Shown here piece after piece: positions 1-6,091 of a DNA stretch of 7,221 nucleotides. The notes under the pieces are model-generated. The model searched no databases and was not told the DNA's origin. It saw nothing but the letters and a program-made list of their open reading frames with translations. Every line of letters begins with the position of its first letter. Position 1 is the first letter of the stretch. A program made the position numbers and the translations under genes. Location of the stretch: the NCBI GenBank assembly GCA_949127705.1, contig CASBQJ010000050.1, forward strand, positions 1 to 7,221, written 5' to 3'. The DNA comes from Synechococcales cyanobacterium PMM_0085. GTDB lineage: Bacteria > Cyanobacteriota > Cyanobacteriia > Elainellales > Elainellaceae.

Positions 1-498
1 ATTCCAAGGAGATGTAGGCTCTGGATTTTCGAGATGCCGTGCTATTTGGAGTTCTGAAGGTAGTCGTTTGGGTTCTAAAACTAGTAATCCGCCCCCAGAT
101 TCATCTGCTAGGAAGATTTCACCTTCGATGTGTCGTCCTTCCGGCCTATACTTAGCTTCCTTGAGCTTTGTAAATGCCCAGTCTGGATACCCAAACATAT
201 CAAACTTAAATTTTTCTCCCTTCCTTGTACCTGGCAATCGACCAAACACTACCGCCTGAACGTTATTGATGTCATCCGGTAGTTCAAGTAATGCAATGTC
301 TGCCTGCTGAGCTTTCCAGACAACTTTTGCATCTACCTCACCAAAGGCATCCTTTGCTCGAACCCGACAATTAGTTCCTACACTAGCAACAAGATGAGCA
401 GCAGTGAGTACTAGCCTGCCGCCAAGACGATAGGCAGAGCCATATTTTGGTTGCATTATTTCTAAAGCTCGCCAAGGTTCAAACTGTCGGTTGCTCAC
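1..498 (-). CDS. Trypsin-like serine protease, N-terminal part (cut by window edge)
   Basis: The minus frame is open from a GTG at 498 to base 1, giving 166 residues with no stop. An in-frame TAG lies at 513-511, so GTG 498 is the most upstream conventional start; it sits 19 bp after the stop of the trypco2 gene. Visible chymotrypsin-fold signs are LVLTAAHLV (residues 29-37, catalytic His35), ADIALLELP (66-74, catalytic Asp67) and a strand-like FDMFGYPDW (99-107). The nucleophile motif (GxSG) has not appeared by residue 166. The last residues, PTSPWN, resemble the segment just before the GMSGA-type serine motif in related proteases, so the serine probably lies just outside. No signal peptide is seen, so it is likely cytoplasmic. 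Proteases paired with trypco2 often carry C-terminal effector, NTPase or TPR regions; whether this one does cannot be seen. The fold call is firm, the system-level role is inferred. Confidence 0.85.
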   Translation of the reverse strand, partial: MSNRQFEPWRALEIMQPKYGSAYRLGGRLVLTAAHLVASVGTNCRVRAKDAFGEVDAKVVWKAQQADIALLELPDDINNVQAVVFGRLPGTRKGEKFKFDMFGYPDWAFTKLKEAKYRPEGRHIEGEIFLADESGGGLLVLEPKRLPSELQIARHLENPEPTSPWN

Positions 499-517
499 CA
501 GAACTTCACCCTATGAT

Positions 518-853
518 TTACTCAATAGTCTTATTGCTGCCCGTTAGCACAGGCTGGCCATCATAGCGAACGGGCTTGAGAGGAATGGTTACTTTATGAA
601 TAGTCTTATCTTTAGCTCCTGCTCCTGCCCCTAACTCAGCCGCCCCTAACTCAACGACCCAAAACTTAATCCCACCTTTAGCTCCGCCTTTAATTTCAGT
701 ACTCCGCTCAACTTCTATATGAAACTCCATTGTGATTTCACCAACTTCAAACCGCAAACCCTCTGTCTGAGAAGCGACGATTGACTCAACCAACTCTTTA
801 CGCAATGCTGCTATCGTTTCCTGTAAGCCAATCCGCCCTGCGCTTTCTCCCAT
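518..853 (-). CDS. Trypco2 (trypsin-co-occurring domain 2) family protein
   Basis: This 111-aa protein matches the trypco2 pattern as I know it: an amphipathic N-terminal helix (IGLQETIAALRKELVESIV, residues 8-26), a strand pair (LRFEVGEITMEFHIEVERS, 33-51), a glycine-rich turn (56-61), the signature IKFWVVELGA (62-71), and a final strand THKVTIPLKPV-like segment (85-95). The ATG at 853 has AAGGAG at 866-861, seven bases upstream, a good ribosome site. Trypco2 is known mainly from genomic co-occurrence with trypsin- or caspase-like proteases in predicted conflict systems; its biochemical role is not established, and an adaptor or regulatory role for the protease is inference. The protease gene starts 19 bp downstream on the same strand, so the two are almost certainly co-transcribed. 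Oddity: residues 68-80 (ELGAAELGAGAGA) come from short tandem repeats and lengthen the loop after the signature strand. Confidence 0.85.
   Translation of the reverse strand: MGESAGRIGLQETIAALRKELVESIVASQTEGLRFEVGEITMEFHIEVERSTEIKGGAKGGIKFWVVELGAAELGAGAGAKDKTIHKVTIPLKPVRYDGQPVLTGSNKTIE
624..653. repeat. In-frame 15-bp-period tandem repeat in the trypco2 gene
   Basis: GCCCCTAACTCA occurs at 627-638 and again at 642-653, separated by GCC. It is preceded by shorter units GCTCCT/GCTCCT/GCCCCT from about 615. On the coding (minus) strand this yields ELGA-A-ELGA-GAGA. The period is a multiple of three, so the frame is kept; replication slippage is the likely origin. Confidence 0.7.
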
Positions 854-958
854 CTCCCATCTCCTTGACGGTTGCAGAATTTCTCACCACTAAAGATCTT
901 CGCACATAAAAATGTTGCTTTGGGTATCTGAGATGCTGCGAAGCTAGCTAACAACTGG
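854..958. other. Intergenic spacer between PhK-like gene and trypco2 gene
   Basis: This is 105 bp with no credible ORF. On the minus strand it follows the TAA of the PhK-like gene and leads into the trypco2 ribosome site (AAGGAG, 866-861). It holds a perfect 7-bp inverted repeat, CTTCGCA (898-904) and TGCGAAG (937-943), with a 32-base spacer. A smaller CTAAC/GTTAG hairpin (948-952 and 958-962) overlaps the stop codon of the upstream gene. Neither is followed by a T-run typical of an intrinsic terminator, and I see no convincing -35/-10 pair. A promoter for the trypco2/protease unit must be here unless it is read through from the PhK-like gene. Confidence 0.5.
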
Positions 959-3900
959 TTAGACCGCGATCGCCTGTCCTTGTTCGGTGAGGAAACGCAG
1001 CGCTTTGACCAAATAGTTAGCGCAAATATCGGGAGCCAGCCGATAGAACGAGCGCCATGCCTGTGCTTTGAATTCGTCGTAGCGATGGGCGTCGTCGGGG
1101 TGGCTATCTAACCAGGCGAGGCGAACCGCGTGGCCAATGAACACGTCCAAGACAATGTACTGTTCGATTTGCAGATCAGGGTTGTGTTTGGCGATCGCTG
1201 CCAGTGCCATCAGGGCTTCGGTGTTGACCTGATGATATTCGGGAGCCTGAATTTTGTTGAGTAAATGCTCAACGCGCAGGGCAAAGTTGGTTTCCCCAGG
1301 CGTCATTTCTAGCACCAGTTCGCTGTCTAGGCGGTTGCGGCGATCGAGCTTATCGCCAATGACCAGCCCCTTGCTATGTTGCAGCACCGTCCACACGCTG
1401 GGGTAAAAATCTGGTGGAACTTTGTTGAGGGAGCCTTGCATTTGGCGTCGCTTCGCCCAGCTAATGGCGGCATCGGGAGTCGTGCCATCGGCAGTATTGG
1501 GCTGGGCTGTGGCCATGTCTTCGCTGGCCCACGTCGCCACGCTCCACTCAATGTCTTGGCGCTGCCGCACCTGTAGTGCTTCCTGCTGAAACAGGGTTTT
1601 GTTAGAGTCTTCGTAGCCCTGCAAGACCTGACTGAGACGGTTTTTGACTTCAAACGGACTGAGCTGCATCAGGTGGTCGTAGGCTTCATCTTGGGTAATC
1701 CCCAATTCTTGAGCCAGTTCGCTGGTAATCAGCAAAATCAGGTGACCCACGCGCAGGGTCAAAAAGCCTTTGAACAAATGCGGGTCGGTTTTGATCAAAA
1801 TGCTGAGGTAGACCAAGATTTCTTGAGTTAGAGGGCGATCGCAAATATCTTGCCGCACAAATTCCCGGATCTTGTCCATAATTTCGACGGTGGACATCGG
1901 GCGGGTAATCAGCGATTCTTCGCTATAGGCTTTGCCGACCGCGATTTGCTTTTGCCGTACCAAAATGTCGGTTACAGCATCCGACAAGCCCACATCCACC
2001 TTGTCCAGCAAGCCCGCCGCCCGCCGAATCACCGCCCACAGCCGCAAGTGGCTGGCCTGCGTGTAAACCTCATCTAATAGGTCTGCCACTGTAACGGGCT
2101 GTCCAGGGTCACCTAGTTCTGTATCAAACTCTAGCCCTTCGAGTCGATTCAGCGCCTCCAGCAGCTCAATTTGCTCGTACAGGTTCGTTGAGCGGCGCAG
2201 GTCATCCATCAGGGTCAAAAGATCGCTCTCGCACTCCAGCATAAATTCTCGAGCGCTGTTTAATACGGTGTGGCGATCGCCACACTTCAGGTAAAAGCGC
2301 TGAGACGCCGGATCTTGAACAAACGACTCGGTCAAATCGATATCGTGAATAAAGTCAAACCGTTCGACGCCAGCGGTACGAATTAGTTCTTGCAGCCGCC
2401 CCAGCTTGACCGGAACGCTGCCACACTGCCCATCCTGCAATTCCGTAAATAATTCCAGCAGGGGAGCTTGATCCCGCAACATATCATGGGTCAGCAGCAG
2501 TGTCATGGTGGGGCGACCTAGCTGGTACCAATGAGCCTGAATATAGGCCACTTCGCCCCGAATTTGCGTCACCAGGAAGTGGTAATCCAGGGTTAAATAA
2601 AACTTTTGTTGATCTAAAAACGACGGCAGAAATACTAGCGTTTCACCCCGAATTTTGAACACCCGAGAGGTGGTGAGGCTGCGCAGACGCCGCACCGGAC
2701 GGCCACTCAAGCCCAGCTTGTCGTTGCGCCCAATTTGGGTCAGCACCGCCGATAGCTGCCCCGAATGCCAGACCTGAATTGGATCGACCTGTTGGCGCGT
2801 TTGCGTCGCAATGCCAAAGGCAGCTAGTTCTGCTTGCAGGCTTTCATCTTCGGCCATCAGGGCAATTTGTACCGATGGCTTGGGATGCTTGCCGAGGCGC
2901 AAATGCTGCCCCAGCGGATCAATGTCTCCGGGCGCAATTAATTGCTCTTGCAGCAACCGTCCCAGCAAGTATAGGCTCTGCGCCCAAACCAAGGGCACGT
3001 TGTCATTGGGCAGGCGAGTTTGGCTCCGAGGCTGCTTGCGCTCTGCGTCAATGTCGTCCTCTGGCACATAATACACTTCGGGCAACAAACGCAGGCCATT
3101 TTGCTCGACGAGTAGGGTTTCTAAGCGCTGACGATAGTCTTCTGATTGCACGGGGTCGCCGCGAAACAGCGCATCTAGAAACAGGTAGGTAAAGAACAGG
3201 GGCCACTCACATTCAATATGTTCAAACGCTTTTAGCTCCCACGGTTCATAGTACAGACGGCTAATGTCTTCCAAAACAGTTTGGTGGCCATCGCGCAAAA
3301 ACCGTTTGCAGCCATATTGTCCCTGCAACTTGCTGACCACGTTTTGGCGAGTCCGCTCTACCAAGTTCAGATCTTCTACTGCAAACGCCGGATAGCTGAT
3401 GGCACTCATCAAGGCTGCATCGACTTCCTTGGAGGCCGATTCGCGCGGTAGCAGCGACTCTAGCGTGTTGCGGGCACGGGCGATTTCATCGGGTAAGACG
3501 TGAATGACCGATGCCTGACTGCCCCGGACGCCAAACAGATCAAGGCCACTGAGGGCTTCTAGCGCCGCCTTAGCCATCCCGACTGAGCTGGCGTTGAGTT
3601 CGGGCTTGCCGTGGTTGATTTTATTGCCGCGTTCCCAAATGCCGTAGTCGGGAGTGCGGTAGGCACGGCCAATGTAATAGACCAGGTTTTGGATAAAGTT
3701 GACTTCATCTAGGGTGAAAATGATTTGTAGCCCCGAAGCCGTCATCTGCGCCAGCATCAGCAAATACAAAGAGGTGGCGTCGAGCTGGAGGTGCCCCCAG
3801 GCGTCGTCATCGACCACCGTGCCCCCAGTACAGAGGTCATATTTGGCGTGCAGGGCATCTAGTGGGTCTTGGGTTTGCTTAAACTTCTCCACCTTGGGTG

Positions 3901-4234
3901 CTTGCAGCATCATGGAAAACAGCAGCCCGCGCATCAGCTTGACCACGCTTTGCTCTAGCTCGTAGCAACGGCCTCGGTCTGCTCCAATCCGGCGGTAGGC
4001 CAGCGCCAAGCCCCATACGGCCAGGATGCTGTAGACATTATCTCTGACCCAGGCATCGGTGTAGTTGCCGTGAATATTGATGGCCGTACTGGCGGGCAGC
4101 AACCCAGTAATCGGATTTTGGCGCTCCAGAATAATGGCTCTAACTTCCTGGTAGTAGGTATCTAGCTTTGCCTGGAGGGACATGGGAGGATGGGGCGTAG
4201 AGCTGTTTTCAGACATATCAGGAGTTGTCACCAT
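959..4234 (-). CDS. Phosphorylase kinase alpha/beta-like protein (GH15-like, 1091 aa)
   Basis: The protein aligns by eye along its whole length with eukaryotic phosphorylase kinase alpha/beta subunits. The N-terminal (alpha/alpha)6 GH15-like domain spans about 20-440: DAWVRDNVYSILAVWGLALAY (60-80; R64-D65 match the substrate-binding Arg-Asp of glucoamylases), DDDAWGHLQLDATSLYLLM (142-160), YGIWERG (197-203), SSVGMAKAALEAL (216-228), LLPRES (261-266), SYPAFAVED (280-288), KRFLRDG (310-316) and IECEWPLFF (340-348). Middle PhK-type segments include TQTRQQVDPIQVW (477-489) and KLGLSGRP (506-513). The C-terminal part keeps QLSPFEVKNRL (857-867), RRQMQGSLNKVPPDFYPSVW (929-948) and ANYLVKALRFL (1072-1082). 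No CaaX lipidation box is present (it ends GQAIAV). No signal peptide is seen. A glycogen-related or glycoside-binding/hydrolysing role is inferred; bacterial members have no assured function. The start is uncertain: Met1 has AGGG only one base upstream, and GTG at 4231 or Met7 (4216) are alternatives. Confidence 0.9.
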   Translation of the reverse strand: MVTTPDMSENSSTPHPPMSLQAKLDTYYQEVRAIILERQNPITGLLPASTAINIHGNYTDAWVRDNVYSILAVWGLALAYRRIGADRGRCYELEQSVVKLMRGLLFSMMLQAPKVEKFKQTQDPLDALHAKYDLCTGGTVVDDDAWGHLQLDATSLYLLMLAQMTASGLQIIFTLDEVNFIQNLVYYIGRAYRTPDYGIWERGNKINHGKPELNASSVGMAKAALEALSGLDLFGVRGSQASVIHVLPDEIARARNTLESLLPRESASKEVDAALMSAISYPAFAVEDLNLVERTRQNVVSKLQGQYGCKRFLRDGHQTVLEDISRLYYEPWELKAFEHIECEWPLFFTYLFLDALFRGDPVQSEDYRQRLETLLVEQNGLRLLPEVYYVPEDDIDAERKQPRSQTRLPNDNVPLVWAQSLYLLGRLLQEQLIAPGDIDPLGQHLRLGKHPKPSVQIALMAEDESLQAELAAFGIATQTRQQVDPIQVWHSGQLSAVLTQIGRNDKLGLSGRPVRRLRSLTTSRVFKIRGETLVFLPSFLDQQKFYLTLDYHFLVTQIRGEVAYIQAHWYQLGRPTMTLLLTHDMLRDQAPLLELFTELQDGQCGSVPVKLGRLQELIRTAGVERFDFIHDIDLTESFVQDPASQRFYLKCGDRHTVLNSAREFMLECESDLLTLMDDLRRSTNLYEQIELLEALNRLEGLEFDTELGDPGQPVTVADLLDEVYTQASHLRLWAVIRRAAGLLDKVDVGLSDAVTDILVRQKQIAVGKAYSEESLITRPMSTVEIMDKIREFVRQDICDRPLTQEILVYLSILIKTDPHLFKGFLTLRVGHLILLITSELAQELGITQDEAYDHLMQLSPFEVKNRLSQVLQGYEDSNKTLFQQEALQVRQRQDIEWSVATWASEDMATAQPNTADGTTPDAAISWAKRRQMQGSLNKVPPDFYPSVWTVLQHSKGLVIGDKLDRRNRLDSELVLEMTPGETNFALRVEHLLNKIQAPEYHQVNTEALMALAAIAKHNPDLQIEQYIVLDVFIGHAVRLAWLDSHPDDAHRYDEFKAQAWRSFYRLAPDICANYLVKALRFLTEQGQAIAV

Positions 4235-4398
4235 ACCCTGCTCAGGAATTTCCTAGACGTGAGGACTGAAAGCCATATTCTTTCGGTATGGCAATCTTAA
4301 CATTTGTGAACAAGGGGATTAGAAATTGCTACACTCCAGCAATTTTGCCTTAAAAATCTAACTATTATCAGCAGCGTGAGGCCCCAGAGGATAGTCGC
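4235..4398. promoter_or_regulatory. Divergent promoter region between PhK-like and peroxiredoxin-like genes
   Basis: These 164 bp separate two genes reading outwards, so both promoters should lie here. Two symmetrical elements are visible: GCCATA (4272-4277) with TATGGC (4287-4292), a 6-bp inverted repeat with a 9-base spacer, and the odd palindrome AGGAATTTCCT (4244-4254), which ends 10 bases before the first ATG of the PhK-like gene. For the plus-strand gene a TATTAT at 4363-4368 could be a -10 box, but no good -35 sits at the right distance. No NtcA (GTA-N8-TAC) or LexA-like site was recognised. The palindromes may be operators or chance. Confidence 0.4.
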
Positions 4399-5178
4399 AT
4401 GGATACGTTGGCAATTTTGCAGCAGACTCGGCGTCAGCGCATCAGTGATGGCGAAATGGTACCAGTTTTGAGTGGTTGCGAAGCTGCAACCCGGCTGCTG
4501 GTGCTGGTGTGGCCGCAACTAGGAGATTTTGACAGCCTTGAATATGCTTGGTGGCTGCAACGGGAAGCAGCACAGTTAGCGGCAGCGGGGTTGACAATCC
4601 GGGCAGTGGGAATTGGCGATCGCCCTGCAGGTCAACGGTTTTGTCAATTTACGGGGTTTCCCGAAGACTGGCTGTTTGTCGATCCGCAGGCAGAATTGCA
4701 CAGCCAGCTTCAGCTTTATCCAGGGCTGAAGCTGAAATTAGGCGGACTATCGGCGGCTCAAACTGCGTGGCTAAATTTGATCTTGATGTGTGCTGGGATT
4801 GGCAGTCCGGGGACGCTAGCAGAAGTGTTTCGCGGCTACCGGGGCGATCGCCATGCCCCGCAGCTCATTCCTGACGAAGCGGTGGTTAAAGCGCCACCGC
4901 TGCCTGCCCTCAAGGGTTCGATCTTTCAGTTTGCCGGTGGCAGTCAGTTTCAGCGTCCGTTTGAGCTAGCGACGCTGCGGCTGCGCAATATGAGCGAAGT
5001 GCTGGCACATTGGCAAACCTATGTGCCCAATGCCGCTTACCTCACCCAGCGCGGCGGGACGTTTTTGTTTGACGCCCAGGGGATGTTGCTTTATGAGCAC
5101 CGCGACCCTGGCATTTTGGGATTTGCGGCCAATATGAGCCAACCGCTGGCATTCTTGAGTCCCTACCTCTCGGTTTAG
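4399..5178 (+). CDS. Peroxiredoxin-like (AhpC/TSA-like) protein lacking the active-site Cys
   Basis: A 259-aa protein with thioredoxin-fold features. A core strand TRLLVLVWPQ (31-40) is followed by LGDFDSLEYAWWLQ (41-54) where redox-active relatives carry a Cys-containing motif, then LTIRAVGIGD (65-74), FCQFTGFPEDWLFVDPQAEL (81-100), the family segment CAGIGSPGTLAEVFRGYRGD (131-150), APQLI (153-157), a conserved RPFELATLRLRNM (186-198) and the C-terminal strand-turn TFLFDAQGMLLYEHRD (221-236). The only cysteines are C27, C82 and C131, none in CXXC or peroxidatic position, so peroxidase activity by the usual mechanism is doubtful. I recognise this type from cyanobacteria, where it is annotated AhpC/TSA family. 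The ATG at 4399 has AGAGGA at 4386-4391, seven bases upstream. It is probably cytoplasmic, with no signal or membrane segment. It is divergent from the PhK-like gene and tail-to-tail with the small ORF at 5184. Function is unknown; a chaperone-like or sensing role would be speculation. Confidence 0.8.
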   Translation: MDTLAILQQTRRQRISDGEMVPVLSGCEAATRLLVLVWPQLGDFDSLEYAWWLQREAAQLAAAGLTIRAVGIGDRPAGQRFCQFTGFPEDWLFVDPQAELHSQLQLYPGLKLKLGGLSAAQTAWLNLILMCAGIGSPGTLAEVFRGYRGDRHAPQLIPDEAVVKAPPLPALKGSIFQFAGGSQFQRPFELATLRLRNMSEVLAHWQTYVPNAAYLTQRGGTFLFDAQGMLLYEHRDPGILGFAANMSQPLAFLSPYLSV

Positions 5179-5183
5179 CGGGC

Positions 5184-5435
5184 TTACGCGTTAATTACCG
5201 CATCAGCCGCATATTCTTGGACTCCGTAGGCACTCTGGCAAAATACGGCGATCGCAAAAAACAGCACCAAAAATTCTAGCTGGCTCGACTGTGAGGCCAA
5301 GTAAACTATGATCCCCGCTACAAAAAATCCAAATCCTGCCAGAATTAAGACCGTAATCTTGAAAGAATACCTTTGCTCAAGGTGGAAAGCTTTTTCTCTA
5401 AATCCAAGTTCCGCTACTCAACTTTCTATTTTCAC
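5184..5435 (-). pseudogene. Small two-helix membrane ORF with early in-frame TGA (possible decayed last gene of the mrp operon)
   Basis: The minus frame is open from 5417 to a TAA at 5186-5184, 77 codons. It begins VAELGFREKAFHLEQRYSFK, followed by two hydrophobic stretches, about ITVLILAGFGFFVAGIIVYLA and LEFLVLFFAIAVFCQSAYG, and ends EYAADAVINA. This reads like a genuine small membrane protein. Yet the open stretch has no ATG, GTG or TTG before the first helix. A GTG at 5435-5433 overlaps the mrpB stop (GTGA) in the same frame and gives M-K-I-E-S, then TGA at 5420-5418. A single TGG-to-TGA change would account for this, joining a Trp between IES and VAEL for an 83-aa protein. Alternatives are a sequencing error, a non-canonical start, or a non-coding chance frame. 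I do not recognise the family. It ends 5 bp from the stop of the plus-strand peroxiredoxin-like gene. Confidence 0.45.
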
Positions 5436-6091
5436 AACAACCCTCTATAGCGAATAAAAATCAAAACAACGGCCCATGATCCTAGCGCGACTTTAAGGGC
5501 GACCAAGATATTGAGGATAGGAAGAATCCCACCGCTGAACAGTTCGCCCAGTTCACCATGGGGAAGTTCTATCCCAGCCAGCGTTATCATCGACAGTACA
5601 ATGAACACTAACACGGAAATTTTTTCCCAGATGGCGGCGTGCCAGCGCTGATAAATCGACTGCATCCACTCTGGGGAAGAGGTCATGGCAATCAGGCCGA
5701 TCGCCGTTCCGCCCGCTACCCCTGCGGCAAAGCCACCACCAGGGCTGAGATGCCCCCGAATCGCCAGTTCAATGCCCACCAGCGCCGCAATGGTCGCTCC
5801 CAAGCGAGCCAGCAGAATGGAAGATGGGTCAGTGAACTGATGCACTTCACTGAGGGGATGTTCATTGGAGAGCAGATAGTTGACACCCATGATGGCGATC
5901 GTAAATACAACCACCTCAAAAATGGTGTCATATAGCCGATTGCGGAGAATAATGCCCGAAACAACATTGGGCACACCACTATCTTGCAGCACCGCATCGA
6001 CGATCGAAAATGGTAAACTCGGTGCGGCATTGGGGAGTAGGAGCATTTTGATGTAAAACGCGATCCCTGCCACAATGTAGATCCATTTCAT
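5432..6091 (-). CDS. mrpB: Mrp/Mnh cation:proton antiporter subunit B with MbhE-like N-terminal segment
   Basis: A 219-aa integral membrane protein. Residues 3-19 form a first helix. VPNVVSGIILRNRLYDTIFE (40-59) and the helix after it match the MbhE/MrpA C-terminal motif (NVV..IL...R..DT..E). From about 91 on it is an MrpB/MnhB domain with the signature GHLSPGGGFAAGV (113-125) and helices near 92-112, 118-137, 157-177 and 190-213. The start is ATG 6091, not an upstream ATG at 6151: ATG 6091 overlaps the preceding stop (ATGA), has GAGAGG seven bases upstream, and begins directly with a helix, whereas the 20 extra residues are hydrophilic and lie inside the preceding gene. MrpB is a subunit of the multi-protein Na+(K+)/H+ antiporter in the plasma membrane, linked to salt and alkaline pH tolerance and, in cyanobacteria, to inorganic carbon uptake. 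The fused MbhE piece shows how MrpA is divided here. Confidence 0.88.
   Translation of the reverse strand: MKWIYIVAGIAFYIKMLLLPNAAPSLPFSIVDAVLQDSGVPNVVSGIILRNRLYDTIFEVVVFTIAIMGVNYLLSNEHPLSEVHQFTDPSSILLARLGATIAALVGIELAIRGHLSPGGGFAAGVAGGTAIGLIAMTSSPEWMQSIYQRWHAAIWEKISVLVFIVLSMITLAGIELPHGELGELFSGGILPILNILVALKVALGSWAVVLIFIRYRGLL

Noticed and set aside
97..102. ESG in DESGGG (protease residues 132-137) as the catalytic serine
   Set aside because: The spacing from His35 and Asp67 is possible, but the motif lacks the Gly-x-Ser-Gly form and the following PTSPW looks like the lead-in to the true serine motif beyond the edge.
68..259. Plus-strand 63-aa ORF
   Set aside because: It is antisense to the protease frame, which carries clear catalytic motifs.
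854..958. CTTCGCA/TGCGAAG repeat as a terminator or attachment site
   Set aside because: Long spacer, no U-tract, and no second copy or integrase in the window; it could arise by chance.
2779..3192. Plus-strand 137-aa ORF opposite the PhK-like gene
   Set aside because: It lies wholly antisense to strongly conserved PhK-like coding sequence, and its composition reads as a reverse-frame artefact.
4297..4518. Minus-strand 73-aa ORF across the divergent region
   Set aside because: It overlaps the 5' part of the well-supported peroxiredoxin-like gene and has no recognisable motif; it is a shadow frame.
5170..5215. Intrinsic terminator between the convergent ends
   Set aside because: Only small palindromes (ACGCGT) and no stem followed by a T-run in either direction.
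5716..6075. Minus-strand 119-aa ORF in another frame of mrpB
   Set aside because: The mrpB frame has membrane helices and the GHLSPGGGF signature; the alternative frame has no such features.
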